Source: Pseudomonas sp. B6002
GTDB taxonomy: Bacteria; Pseudomonadota; Gammaproteobacteria; Pseudomonadales; Pseudomonadaceae
Direction: 5' to 3'
Assembly (NCBI RefSeq): GCF_013385985.1
Contig: NZ_JACAOY010000027.1
Coordinates: 166,188-230,187 of the forward strand
DNA: 64,000 nucleotides
Shown here: piece by piece, positions 1 through 8,210 of the stretch
How positions within the stretch are numbered: position 1 is the stretch's first letter
How the letters are laid out: the number at the start of each line of letters is the position of its first letter
Notes under the pieces: model-generated
Told to the model about the DNA's origin: nothing
The model's input: only the letters and a program-made list of their open reading frames with translations
Databases searched by the model: none
Position numbers and translations under genes: made by a program

Positions 1-106
1 CCTGCGTTCGGCCAGCGTGGTTAACGGGGCGCCTAAGATCAAGATCAAAAGCAAGAGCACGGCGGCCTGGTAGCCGACCTGAGTGGTTAGGTCAAAAGCA
101 GGTACG
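1..106. other. Left-edge segment with no assignable gene
   Basis: No complete reading frame lies here. On the minus strand positions 90 to 1 read as a hydrophobic stretch (AAVLLLLILILGAPLTTLA), which could belong to a membrane or exported protein continuing past the left edge, but I find no start codon with a ribosome binding site for it. On the plus strand the three frames stop at about 24 and 73 or run into the REP element. I leave it unassigned. Confidence 0.25.
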
Positions 107-208
107 TGTAGGAGCTGGCTTGCCGGCGATGCAGGCAACTCGGTGAATCAGGCATACCCGGTTGAGGCCATCGCAGCGGTGCGGCGATCCGACAGGCCAG
201 CTCCCACA
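107..208. repeat. REPIN-like inverted pair, hybrid and with a 16-nt insert
   Basis: The left arm starts TGTAGGAGCTGGCTTGCCGG and the right arm ends CCAGCTCCCACA, so the pair mixes the two repeat classes of this window. The right arm carries a 16-nt insertion (177-192) between the ATCGCAG and CAGGCCAGC parts. The same insertion, slightly diverged, occurs at 60979-60994. It lies upstream of the OprD promoter. Confidence 0.8.
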
Positions 209-262
209 TGAACCGTGCCCGCATTTTGATCCGTACGGCCCAAGTCATCGTATAACTTCTGC

Positions 263-290
263 TTGACACCCCTTGAAAACCCCGTAAATA
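263..290 (+). promoter_or_regulatory. Predicted sigma-70 promoter of the OprD gene
   Basis: TTGACA at 263-268 and TAAATA at 285-290 are separated by 16 bp, about 70 bp before the GTG start at 357. The -35 is a perfect match to consensus. The GntR-type operator candidate at 302-322 would overlap or follow the transcription start, which fits repression. Confidence 0.5.
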
Positions 291-301
291 TCCGCGCAAT
301 G

Positions 302-322
302 TTGTACGACGACGTACGACAA
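302..322. promoter_or_regulatory. Candidate GntR/FadR-type operator upstream of oprD
   Basis: The 21-bp segment contains the direct repeat GTACGAC-GAC-GTACGAC. Its first half, TTGTACGACGA, fits the general FadR-subfamily pattern TNGTNNNACNA. The second half matches with one mismatch. A similar word, TCATACGACAA, sits at 1763-1773 before udh, so the two transcription units may share one regulator. No regulator gene lies next to these units in the window. Confidence 0.4.
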
Positions 323-356
323 ATAATAAAAACAACAAATAAAAGGGAGTTTCACT

Positions 357-1619
357 GTGAGTCCATTCGCCCGCAATTCCTCCTCGCGTATTGGCCTTCT
401 CGGTCTTGGCAGCCTGGTTTGCACCCTACCCCTGACCACCCACGCCGACGGCTTTATCGACGACGCCACGGCCACGCTCAACCTGCGCAACGCCTACTTC
501 AATCGCAACTTCACCAACCCTACCTACCCCCAGGCCAAGGCCCAGGAGTGGACGCAAAACTTCATTCTCGACGCCCGGTCCGGCTTCACACAGGGCACTG
601 TCGGCTTCGGGCTGGATGTGCTGGGCCTGTACTCGCAAAAATTGGATGGCGGCAAAGGCACCGGTGGCACCCAGTTATTGCCGATTCACGATGACGGGCG
701 CCCGGCCGACAACTTCGGGCGTCTGGGCGTGGCGCTGAAGACCCGGCTGTCGAAGACCGAATTGAAGGTCGGCGAATGGATGCCGGTGCTGCCAATCCTG
801 CGCTCCGATGACGGCCGCTCCCTGCCGCAGACCTTCCGGGGCGGCCAGGTCACTTCCAACGAAATCGCCGGCCTGACCCTCTACGGCGGGCAGTTTCGCG
901 GCAACAGCCCGCGCAACGACGCGAGCATGGAAGACCTGTTCATGAACGGCAAAGCTGCGTTCACGTCCGACCGCTTCAACTTTGGCGGCGGCGAATACAG
1001 CTTCAATAACAAGCGCACCCAGGTGGGCGTGTGGTACGCCGAGCTTGCCGACATCTACCAGCAACGCTATTTCAACCTGACCCACAGCCAGCCAGTGGGC
1101 GACTGGACCCTGGGCGCCAACCTCGGTTATTTCACCGGCAAGGAAGACGGACGCGCTTTGGCGGGTGATCTCGACAACAAGACCTTCTCTGCGCTGCTCT
1201 CGGCCAAGTACAAGGGCAACGCCTTTTATGTGGGCCTGCAGAAACTCACCGGCGACAGCGTGTGGATGAAGGTCAACGGCACCAGCGGCGGCACGCTGGC
1301 CAACGACAGCTATAACGCCAGCTACGACAACGCCAAGGAAAAATCCTGGCAGGTGCGCCATGATTTCAACTTCGTGGTGCTGGGCATTCCCGGGCTGACC
1401 ATGATGAACCGCTACATCAGCGGCAGTAACGTACACACCGGGGCGATCACCGATGGCAAGGAATGGGGCCGCGAGTCGGAACTGGCCTATACCATCCAAA
1501 GCGGTACGCTGAAGGACCTGAACGTACGCTGGAGGAATTCGTCGCTGCGCCGGGACTTCAGCAACAATGAATTTGATGAGAACCGGCTGTTTATCAGCTA
1601 CCCCCTCTCTCTACTCTGA
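357..1619 (+). CDS. OprD-family outer membrane porin
   Basis: The 420-residue product has the length and layout of OprD-family specific porins: a signal peptide ending near residue 30 (LTTHA before DG), then alternating amphipathic strands rich in aromatic and glycine residues (for example YNASYDNAKEKSWQVRHDF). It would form a substrate-selective channel in the outer membrane. The start is a GTG at 357 with AAGGGAG about 8 bp upstream. Its position before uronate dehydrogenase and a lactonase, and its similar operator, suggest uptake of hexuronates or aldarates. That substrate is inferred from context. A REPIN separates it from udh, which has its own promoter. Confidence 0.9.
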   Translation: MSPFARNSSSRIGLLGLGSLVCTLPLTTHADGFIDDATATLNLRNAYFNRNFTNPTYPQAKAQEWTQNFILDARSGFTQGTVGFGLDVLGLYSQKLDGGKGTGGTQLLPIHDDGRPADNFGRLGVALKTRLSKTELKVGEWMPVLPILRSDDGRSLPQTFRGGQVTSNEIAGLTLYGGQFRGNSPRNDASMEDLFMNGKAAFTSDRFNFGGGEYSFNNKRTQVGVWYAELADIYQQRYFNLTHSQPVGDWTLGANLGYFTGKEDGRALAGDLDNKTFSALLSAKYKGNAFYVGLQKLTGDSVWMKVNGTSGGTLANDSYNASYDNAKEKSWQVRHDFNFVVLGIPGLTMMNRYISGSNVHTGAITDGKEWGRESELAYTIQSGTLKDLNVRWRNSSLRRDFSNNEFDENRLFISYPLSLL

Positions 1620-1627
1620 CACACACC

Positions 1628-1711
1628 TGTAGGAGCCGGCTTGCCGGCGATGGCGTCCTTGAAGCCATCGCAAGACCTAAGACCGCCATCGCTGGCAAGC
1701 CAGCTCCTACA
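1628..1711. repeat. REPIN between oprD and udh
   Basis: Inverted pair TGTAGGAGCCGGCTTGCCGG ... GGCAAGCCAGCTCCTACA. It begins 9 bp after the OprD stop codon and may act as an mRNA 3-prime end stabiliser or terminator. The udh -35 element follows 13 bp later. Confidence 0.85.
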
Positions 1712-1723
1712 GGGAGGTGTGTG

Positions 1724-1773
1724 TTGACAAGCCGAGGGGTCCGTAAGGATACTTTGGCAAAGTCATACGACAA
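1724..1773 (+). promoter_or_regulatory. Predicted udh promoter with operator-like site
   Basis: TTGACA (1724-1729) is followed after 18 bp by GATACT (1748-1753). TCATACGACAA at 1763-1773 matches the FadR-type pattern TNGTNNNACNA except at one base and resembles the site before oprD. The arrangement (promoter, then operator just downstream) is the same in both units. Confidence 0.4.
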
Positions 1774-1796
1774 CCTACAACAACAATGGAACCCCC

Positions 1797-2621
1797 ATGA
1801 CCACCACGACTACTGCACCCGTTCCATTCAACCGCCTGCTGCTCACCGGCGCTGCCGGTGGCCTGGGTAAAGTCCTGCGCGAACGCCTGCGCCCTTATGC
1901 CCAGGTGCTGCGCCTGTCGGACATCGCCGCCATGGCCCCCGCAGCCGGCGCCCAAGAAGAAGTGCAAACCTGCGACCTCTCCGACAAACAGGCCGTGCAC
2001 CACCTGGTGGAAGGCGTCGACGCGATCCTGCACTTTGGCGGCGTATCGGTAGAGCGCCCGTTCGAGGAGATCCTCGGCGCCAACATCAGCGGCATTTTCC
2101 ACATCTATGAAGCCGCCCGTCGCCATGGCGTCAAGCGCGTGATCTTCGCCAGTTCCAACCATGTGATCGGCTTTCACAAGCAAGGCGAAATCCTCGACGC
2201 CCACTCGCCACGCCGCCCAGACAGCTACTACGGCCTCTCCAAGTCCTACGGCGAAGACATGGCCAGCTTCTATTTCGACCGCTACGGCATCCAGACCGTG
2301 AGCATCCGCATCGGCTCCTCGTTCCCGGAACCGCAGAACCGCCGCATGATGCACACCTGGCTGAGTTTCGATGACCTTACCCAACTGCTCGAACGTGCGC
2401 TGTACACGCCAGACGTCGGCCACACCGTGGTCTATGGCATGTCGGATAACCTCGACACCTGGTGGGACAACCGCTACGCCGCCCACCTGGGCTATGCCCC
2501 CAAGGACAACTCCGAAGTGTTCCGCGCACAGGTTGAAACCCAGCCACCGTTGGCCGCCGATGACCCGGCCAAGGTCTACCAGGGCGGCGCATTCTGCGCG
2601 GCCGGCCCGTTCGGCGATTGA
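1797..2621 (+). CDS. udh: Uronate dehydrogenase
   Basis: A 274-residue NAD-dependent short-chain dehydrogenase/epimerase-type protein. The Rossmann glycine motif GAAGGLGK is near residue 18, and the catalytic Tyr-x3-Lys is in YYGLSKSYGED around residue 145. Overall it closely resembles Pseudomonas uronate dehydrogenase, which oxidises D-galacturonate or D-glucuronate at C1 to the aldarolactone with NAD+. It acts in the cytosol. The following gene, 3 bp after the stop, is a lactonase-type enzyme that could open the product. The start ATG follows a GGA ribosome site at 1788-1790. The family assignment is strong; preference between galacturonate and glucuronate cannot be read. Confidence 0.9.
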   Translation: MTTTTTAPVPFNRLLLTGAAGGLGKVLRERLRPYAQVLRLSDIAAMAPAAGAQEEVQTCDLSDKQAVHHLVEGVDAILHFGGVSVERPFEEILGANISGIFHIYEAARRHGVKRVIFASSNHVIGFHKQGEILDAHSPRRPDSYYGLSKSYGEDMASFYFDRYGIQTVSIRIGSSFPEPQNRRMMHTWLSFDDLTQLLERALYTPDVGHTVVYGMSDNLDTWWDNRYAAHLGYAPKDNSEVFRAQVETQPPLAADDPAKVYQGGAFCAAGPFGD

Positions 2622-2624
2622 GCC

Positions 2625-3500
2625 ATGAGTGCAGAACTGATCGTCGATGCGCGCAACGCGGTGGGCGAATGCCCGGTGTGGGTGCCTGAAGAAAACGCGC
2701 TGTACTGGGTGGACATCCCCAACGGCGGCCTGCAACGCTGGAACGCCGCCACCGGGCATGTCGCCGCCTGGAAAGCCCCGCAGATGCTCGCCTGCATTGC
2801 CCGTACGCAAACGGGCAACTGGGTGGCCGGGATGGAGAGCGGCTTTTTCCAACTCACGCCGCACAACGATGGCAGCCTCGACACCACCCTGCTGGCCAAC
2901 GTGCAGCACCCGCGCGCCGACATGCGCCTGAACGATGGCCGCTGTGATCGTCAGGGCCGGTTCTGGGCCGGCAGCATGGTGTTGAAAATGGGTCTGAACG
3001 CAGCCGAAGGCACCCTGTATCGCTACGCCAGCGGCACCGTGCCCCATGCACAACTGGGTGGGTTCATCACCCTTAACGGCCTGGCGTTCAGCCCGGATGG
3101 GCGCACGCTGTATGCGTCAGACTCGCACCCGCTGGTGCAACAGATCTGGGCGTTCGACTACGACACCGACACTGGCACGCCGTCCAACCGCCGCGTGTTC
3201 GTGGACATGCAGGCCTACCCTGGGCGCCCCGACGGTGCGGCGGTCGACGCCGAGGGTTGCTACTGGATCTGTGCCAATGACGCCGGGCTGATTCACCGCT
3301 TCACCCCTGACGGTCGCCTGGACCGCTCCCTGGCAGTACCGGTAAAGAAACCCACCATGTGCGCCTTTGGTGGCAGCCGGCTGGACACCCTGTTCGTCAC
3401 CTCGATCCGCGATGATCAGAGCGAACAGTCCGTGTCCGGCGGCGTATTCGCCCTCAACCCGGGCGTGCAAGGCCTGCCAGAACCGACCTTCGCGCTTTAG
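2625..3500 (+). CDS. SMP-30/gluconolactonase family lactonase (UxuL-like)
   Basis: A 291-residue six-bladed beta-propeller of the SMP-30/LRE family. Visible family features are the metal-binding Glu in GECPVW (residues 13-18), the RLNDGRCDRQGRFWAGSM segment and the late D-G-AAVDAEGCYW blade. These enzymes hydrolyse sugar lactones with a divalent metal. Sitting directly between uronate dehydrogenase and an aldose epimerase, it most likely opens galactaro- or glucarolactone made by Udh, the role proposed for UxuL-type lactonases. Translation is probably coupled, with only 3 bp between udh and this start. Confidence 0.82.
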   Translation: MSAELIVDARNAVGECPVWVPEENALYWVDIPNGGLQRWNAATGHVAAWKAPQMLACIARTQTGNWVAGMESGFFQLTPHNDGSLDTTLLANVQHPRADMRLNDGRCDRQGRFWAGSMVLKMGLNAAEGTLYRYASGTVPHAQLGGFITLNGLAFSPDGRTLYASDSHPLVQQIWAFDYDTDTGTPSNRRVFVDMQAYPGRPDGAAVDAEGCYWICANDAGLIHRFTPDGRLDRSLAVPVKKPTMCAFGGSRLDTLFVTSIRDDQSEQSVSGGVFALNPGVQGLPEPTFAL

Positions 3501-3504
3501 GTGA

Positions 3505-4371
3505 ATGCCGATGCTGATCGAACTCGAAGACGCCCTCACCCACCTCACCCTGGCCCCGGCCGTGGGCGGCAGCATCGTCAACTGGCGGGTGCGCGCCACC
3601 GGACAGCCGTTGCTGCGCCACAGTGACCAACAGGCGCTGGACACCGGTTTGCCGGGCAAGCTGGGGTGCTACCCGTTGGCGCCTTGGTCCAACCGGATTG
3701 CCGAAGGCGGTTTTGATAACCCGGGGGGTTGGCTGGCGTTGACGCCCAATAGCGCCCTCGACCCGTTGCCGATTCATGGCTCCGCCTGGCAACAGGCTTG
3801 GCAGGTGGTCAGCCAATCTGCCGACGAAGTGGTGCTATCGGTGGAGTGCGACACGCCGTTCGCCTATCGCGCCGAACAACGGTTTCGATTGGAGGGTGGC
3901 GAGCTGAGCATCGCATTACGCGTGACCCATCTGGCGGCACAGCCTGCGTGGCATGGTTTGGGATTGCATCCTTACTTGCCGCGCAAACCGCGGACACGGC
4001 TGCAGGCAGAGGCGTCGCAAGTGTGGTTGAGTGATGCGTCAAAGCTGCCGACGGGGCTGGCGCCGGTGCCGTCAGAGTGGGATTTCCAGGCGCTCAAAGG
4101 ATTGCCCGAAGGGCTAGTGGACAATGGTTTTTGCCAGTGGGACGGCCACTGCGTGATTGAACAGCCTGAGTTGGGCTACACCCTGGAATGCCACGCCGAA
4201 GGTAGCGACTACTTTTTACTGTACTGCCCACCGGGGCTGGAGTTCTTCTGCATCGAACCGGTAAGCCATCCCGTCAATGCCCACCACCTGCCCGGCAGAC
4301 CCGGCTTGAAACTGCTGGAACAAGGCCAGTCCACCCACCTCAACTTCGCCCTGAAATATCACCCCTTGTAG
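3505..4371 (+). CDS. Aldose 1-epimerase family protein
   Basis: A 288-residue galactose-mutarotase-like protein. Family features seen are NRIAEGGF near residue 70, the histidine in HGLGLHPYLPR near residue 155 and the late glutamate in FCIEPVSHP. It probably interconverts anomers of a hexuronate or hexose before oxidation by Udh, a role inferred from the operon. Two in-frame ATGs lie at 3505 and 3511; I keep the first. The TAG stop codon (4369-4371) is part of the REP arm that begins at 4367, so the repeat supplies the end of the gene. Confidence 0.82.
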   Translation: MPMLIELEDALTHLTLAPAVGGSIVNWRVRATGQPLLRHSDQQALDTGLPGKLGCYPLAPWSNRIAEGGFDNPGGWLALTPNSALDPLPIHGSAWQQAWQVVSQSADEVVLSVECDTPFAYRAEQRFRLEGGELSIALRVTHLAAQPAWHGLGLHPYLPRKPRTRLQAEASQVWLSDASKLPTGLAPVPSEWDFQALKGLPEGLVDNGFCQWDGHCVIEQPELGYTLECHAEGSDYFLLYCPPGLEFFCIEPVSHPVNAHHLPGRPGLKLLEQGQSTHLNFALKYHPL

Positions 4372-4451
4372 GAGCCCGGCTTGCCGGCGATGGGGCCATC
4401 AAAATCACCGCAAGGCGTTCGGGCCCAATCGCCGGCAAGCCGGCTCCTACA
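4367..4451. repeat. REPIN between convergent genes, containing a stop codon
   Basis: Inverted pair TGTAGGAGCCCGGCTTGCCG ... CCGGCAAGCCGGCTCCTACA. It fills the whole gap between the convergent epimerase and EmrA-like genes. Its first TAG is the epimerase stop. It could form a strong hairpin on either strand and serve both genes as a terminator. Confidence 0.88.
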
Positions 4452-4455
4452 GGGA

Positions 4456-5601
4456 TCAGGGTGGGCTGTTCTTCAGACGCCCCGCCGTGTCGATACTCAC
4501 CACCACCGACAACCCCGGCCGCAGGCGCTCGCTCTCGGCCTGGTCCGGGTCCACCGTGATCCTCACCGGCACCCGCTGGGCAATCTTCACGAAGTTGCCG
4601 GTGGCATTGTCCGCCTGCAACAGGCTGAACTCAGAACCCGTGGCCGGGGAAATGTGCTGCACCGTGCCGTGGAATTTACGGTGGTTCAGCGCATCCACCG
4701 TGAAGGTCACCGGCTGGCCGACCTGCACGTTGTCCATCTGGGTTTCCTTCATGTTGGCGATCACCCACAGCTGCGGCGGCACCAGCGCCATCAACTGCGC
4801 GCCGGAGTTGACGTAGGCGCCCAGGCGCACGCCGATCTGTCCCAACTGGCCGTCACGCGGCGCTGTGATGCGCGTGTTCGACAGGTCGATCCGCGCCAGC
4901 TCCACCGCCGCATCGGCACTGGCGACGGCCGCTTCCAGGGAGCCGCGATTGACGATCACTGTTTGCAGGTCCTGCCGTGCGATTTCCAGGTTCGCCTGGG
5001 CCTGGGCCACAGCGGCGATGGTCTGCGCGTTGGCGGCGCGGGTCACGTCCAGCTCGCGCTTGGACACCGAGCCGTCACTGATCAACTCTTGATTGCGGCG
5101 CAAGTCGGCAGTGCTTTTGCGCGACTGCGCCTCGCTGTCGGCCAGGGCCGCCTGGCGCAATTTGATCGTGGCTTCGGCGCTGTTGCGCTGCTGCACCACA
5201 TTGGCCAACGCGGCCTTTTGCACCGCCAGTTGGGCCAGCGCCTGGTCGAGGCGCTGCTTGTAGATGCGGTCATCCAGGCGCACCAACAGGTCGCCGGCCT
5301 TCACGTACTGGAAGTCCTGCACCGGCACTTCGAACACATAGCCGCTGAGTTGCGGCCCGATGATCGTGACCTGCCCACGCACCAGGGCGTTCTCCGTGGT
5401 TTCCACCGCGCTGCTGAACGGCGGCAGCTGCCAGGCGTACAGCACGATCAGCACGCCGACGACGGCGATCGCGGCAAAGCCCAGGGACGAAAGAATGCGT
5501 ACGCGCAACGGCCGCAGCTCGGTGGGCACGGCGCCGGGGGGCGTGCTGCCTTCCGGCGTGGCGGCAATGGCGGTGGTGGTCGTGGTGGAAGGTTCGGTCA
5601 T
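4456..5601 (-). CDS. EmrA/HlyD-type membrane fusion protein of an efflux pump
   Basis: A 381-residue periplasmic adaptor. One N-terminal membrane helix (IAVVGVLIVLYAWQLPPF) follows a short cytoplasmic tail. Next come a lipoyl-like half motif (GQVTIIGPQLSGYVFEVPV), a long alpha-helical hairpin rich in Ala/Gln/Arg, the second half (ITAPRDGQLGQIGVRLGAYV) and a beta-barrel region. It would link the inner membrane transporter at 5598-7241 to an outer membrane channel, which is not encoded here. I chose the ATG at 5601 because it overlaps the transporter stop as ATGA. A longer frame upstream would run deep into that gene. Substrate unknown. Confidence 0.88.
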   Translation of the reverse strand: MTEPSTTTTTAIAATPEGSTPPGAVPTELRPLRVRILSSLGFAAIAVVGVLIVLYAWQLPPFSSAVETTENALVRGQVTIIGPQLSGYVFEVPVQDFQYVKAGDLLVRLDDRIYKQRLDQALAQLAVQKAALANVVQQRNSAEATIKLRQAALADSEAQSRKSTADLRRNQELISDGSVSKRELDVTRAANAQTIAAVAQAQANLEIARQDLQTVIVNRGSLEAAVASADAAVELARIDLSNTRITAPRDGQLGQIGVRLGAYVNSGAQLMALVPPQLWVIANMKETQMDNVQVGQPVTFTVDALNHRKFHGTVQHISPATGSEFSLLQADNATGNFVKIAQRVPVRITVDPDQAESERLRPGLSVVVSIDTAGRLKNSPP

Positions 5602-7241
5602 GAAGATGCGCCGCTGGGTTGAACGGGAGTGGCTGCTCGGGTGGTGCTCATCAGCCACAGACTGCGGATAAAGATCCAGATCATGGTGAGTATCGCGATG
5701 ATCGCGATCAACATGAAGACATCGTTGTAGGCCATCACGTTCGCTTCACGGGTGGCCGCCGTGGCCAGGCTGCGAATGCCCATGAGGTTGCGCAGCTCGG
5801 GGTCGGCGATGATGCCGCCATAGGCCGAGCCGCCACTGTTGACCCGTGCGGCCACACGCGGGTCGAGCAGGGTCAGGTGCTCGACGATCATGCTGGAGTG
5901 GAATTTCTCCCGCACGATCTGGAAGGTGCCCAGCAGCGCCGCGCCGATCAGCCCGCCGAGGTTCTGGCAAATGCCGAACATCACCGAAAAACTCACCAGA
6001 TTGCGCGGGTTGGTCAGCACGTTTTTGGTGCCCAACACCATGGTCGGCCCGAGGAAGAAGGTCCCGCCGAAGCCTAGCAGAAACTGGCTGACATACAGGT
6101 TTTCCGGGCGGGTCAGGTTGCTGGAAAAGCTGTCCATCACCGACCCCACCGCCATCAGCGCCAGGGAGATCACCAACGGCATCAACAGGTGCGCCGGGTT
6201 GATGGTCAACGCGCTCACCGCCAGCCCGGCAATCGCACCGGCCAGCATCACCACGTACAACGTGTGCATCTGTTGGTAGCTCATGTTCAGCATCTGCATG
6301 AAACCCACCGCGCCGGTGGACTGCTCGGACAGCACCATGCGAATCAGGATCACCGCCAGCGCCAGGCGGATCATCACCCCGCTGCCAAGCCAGCGGGTCA
6401 TCAGCATCGGGTTGCTGCGGTTATGCTCGATGGCCAGGCCGGCCATGATCAGCACCAGGGAACAGGCCGACGCCACGCCGATCCATGGGGCTTCGAGCCA
6501 CCAGTCGATACGCCCCAGGGACAACACGGCGCACAGCAATGCCACGCCGGTAGCGAGCAAGGCGAAGGTGAGGAAGTCGAGTTTTTCGAAGGTCTTGAAG
6601 CGGTCGCCCGGCGGCAACTTGAGCAGGAACACGCAGCCCAGGCAGATCAGTGCCATGCCCAGTTCGAACAGGTACAAGCCGCGCCATTCGGCGATTTGCA
6701 GCAGGTCTTCAGAGAACAACCGGGCCAACGGCAACGCCAGCTGCGCCGTGCCCAGGCCCAGCACCAGCGCCTTCAAGCGCCACTTGGCCGGGAACGCCTG
6801 GATCATGTAGTACAAGCCCAGGGAACTGAGCGCCGCGCCCACCATGCCGTGGGCCGCACGCACCGCGATGGCCGAACTGAGGTCGTTGACGAACAAGTGG
6901 CCGAAGGTCACCAGCGCATACAGCACCAGGAACACCTCGGTGAACGCGCGCAGGCCAAACTGCTGGCGAAACTTCACCAGCAGCAGGTTCATGCACACGT
7001 TGGTCATCACATAGGCGGCGGGCAGCCAGGCCATTTCGGCGGTGGTCGCACCCAGGGCACCTTGCAGGTATTGCAGGTTGGCAATCACCAGCGCGTTGCC
7101 CAAGCCCCCGGTGATTGCCACCAGCACGCCCACCATCGCGAACAGCCAGCGCTTGTGCGTGGGGTGCAACGGCGTCGACGGCGAACCGGGCAGGCTCGGG
7201 CGCTCGTGGGGTTCCCAGGCGTGGGGGGTGTATTTGTCCAT
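5598..7241 (-). CDS. EmrB/QacA-type (DHA2) major facilitator efflux transporter
   Basis: A 547-residue polytopic membrane protein with about 14 hydrophobic segments, as expected for the DHA2 drug:H+ antiporter family. The first is MVGVLVAITGGLGNALVIAN near residue 35. A hydrophilic loop late in the sequence (FHSSMIVEHLTLLDPRVAAR) is typical of EmrB proteins. It precedes and overlaps by 4 bp the EmrA-like adaptor, so the operon order is B then A. Likely substrates are hydrophobic toxic compounds; nothing in the sequence fixes which. Confidence 0.88.
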   Translation of the reverse strand: MDKYTPHAWEPHERPSLPGSPSTPLHPTHKRWLFAMVGVLVAITGGLGNALVIANLQYLQGALGATTAEMAWLPAAYVMTNVCMNLLLVKFRQQFGLRAFTEVFLVLYALVTFGHLFVNDLSSAIAVRAAHGMVGAALSSLGLYYMIQAFPAKWRLKALVLGLGTAQLALPLARLFSEDLLQIAEWRGLYLFELGMALICLGCVFLLKLPPGDRFKTFEKLDFLTFALLATGVALLCAVLSLGRIDWWLEAPWIGVASACSLVLIMAGLAIEHNRSNPMLMTRWLGSGVMIRLALAVILIRMVLSEQSTGAVGFMQMLNMSYQQMHTLYVVMLAGAIAGLAVSALTINPAHLLMPLVISLALMAVGSVMDSFSSNLTRPENLYVSQFLLGFGGTFFLGPTMVLGTKNVLTNPRNLVSFSVMFGICQNLGGLIGAALLGTFQIVREKFHSSMIVEHLTLLDPRVAARVNSGGSAYGGIIADPELRNLMGIRSLATAATREANVMAYNDVFMLIAIIAILTMIWIFIRSLWLMSTTRAATPVQPSGASS

Positions 7242-7281
7242 TTACAGACCTAGAAGTGCAAGGCTGGGTAACAGTGTACAG

Positions 7282-7364
7282 GTAGGAGCCGGCTTGCCGG
7301 CGATGACAGTTTTGAGAACGAGCGTGTTCTTCAGGGCCTCATCGCCGGCAAGCCGGCTCCTACA
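7282..7364. repeat. REPIN between the emrB-like start and the tauE-like end
   Basis: Inverted pair GTAGGAGCCGGCTTGCCGGC ... GCCGGCAAGCCGGCTCCTAC. It lies in the 162-bp gap upstream of the efflux operon and downstream of the TauE-like gene, both on the minus strand, and may terminate the sulfide operon. Confidence 0.85.
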
Positions 7365-7403
7365 GGTCGGTGAGCGTTTTCCGCCGCGGGCAAGCCGGTG
7401 GAA

Positions 7404-8210
7404 TCAGAGAGCGGCCTTGATCAACATCCCCGCCGCCACCAGCACACACAGGCCGGCAAAGCCGACTTGCAGGGTGCGCGTGGGGATCAACGCACACAGG
7501 CGCCGACCGGCAAGCATGCCGACGATGCTGGCGCCAATGAACATCCAGCCCACCGGCTCGATGCGCACACCGGCATGGAACGCGCCCGCCACACCAATCA
7601 ACGAGATCAGGCTGATCACCATCAACGAGGTGGCGACAATGCCGCGCATCTGCACGTCGGTGAGCTGCTTGAACGCCGGGACGATCAGAAAGCCCCCGCC
7701 CACACCGAGCAGGCCCGACACGGCACCGGTCACGGCGCCGAGTGCAGCCAGGGTGGCTGTGCATTTGGCGGTCCAGGCCAGGCGCCCGGTCTGCTGGTTG
7801 AGCATGCAATTCTTCTGGCCCCAGGACGCGGCACCATGGTCACTCGGCCCAGCGTCGGTCTTTTCGCGCTGCAACATGCGCCAGGCCACCAGCACCATCA
7901 GTGCGCTGAACAAGCCCATCAGCAGGTATTCCGGCAATTGGTGGGCGAAGAACACCCCCACCGGTGAAAACAACCCGCCGAGCACGGCGATCAGCAACGC
8001 CGCGCGATAGCGCACCAGGCCATGGCGCAAGCCGTCGATGGCCCCCACCGCTGCCGCCGCCCCCACGGCGAGCAGCGACACCGGTGCGGCCTGGGTCATG
8101 CTCAGGCCCAACCCCAGCACCAGCGCCGGCACGCCGAGGATGCCGCCACCGGCACCGGTCAGGCCCATGACCAGGCCCATCAAGATGCCCAACACACTGG
8201 CCAGCAGCAT
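7404..8210 (-). CDS. TauE/SafE-family sulfite/sulfonate exporter-like permease
   Basis: A 268-residue membrane protein with about eight hydrophobic helices and the duplicated glycine-rich GLTGAGGGILGVPAL and GLLGVGGGFLIVPAF segments characteristic of the TauE/SafE (DUF81) family. It starts directly at the stop of the sulfide:quinone oxidoreductase gene (stop 8211-8213, start 8210), so the two are translationally coupled. In this context it probably exports sulfite or thiosulfate formed during sulfide oxidation. The direction and the substrate are inferred. Confidence 0.82.
   Translation of the reverse strand: MLLASVLGILMGLVMGLTGAGGGILGVPALVLGLGLSMTQAAPVSLLAVGAAAAVGAIDGLRHGLVRYRAALLIAVLGGLFSPVGVFFAHQLPEYLLMGLFSALMVLVAWRMLQREKTDAGPSDHGAASWGQKNCMLNQQTGRLAWTAKCTATLAALGAVTGAVSGLLGVGGGFLIVPAFKQLTDVQMRGIVATSLMVISLISLIGVAGAFHAGVRIEPVGWMFIGASIVGMLAGRRLCALIPTRTLQVGFAGLCVLVAAGMLIKAAL

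Noticed and set aside
1707-3053. A 448-codon minus-strand frame over udh and the lactonase gene
   Set aside because: A shadow of two well-supported plus-strand genes; it starts inside the lactonase gene and ends in the udh leader.
4381-5622. A 413-codon plus-strand frame opposite the EmrA-like gene
   Set aside because: It is a composition shadow of the minus-strand adaptor gene. It starts in the REPIN and has no ribosome site or domain.
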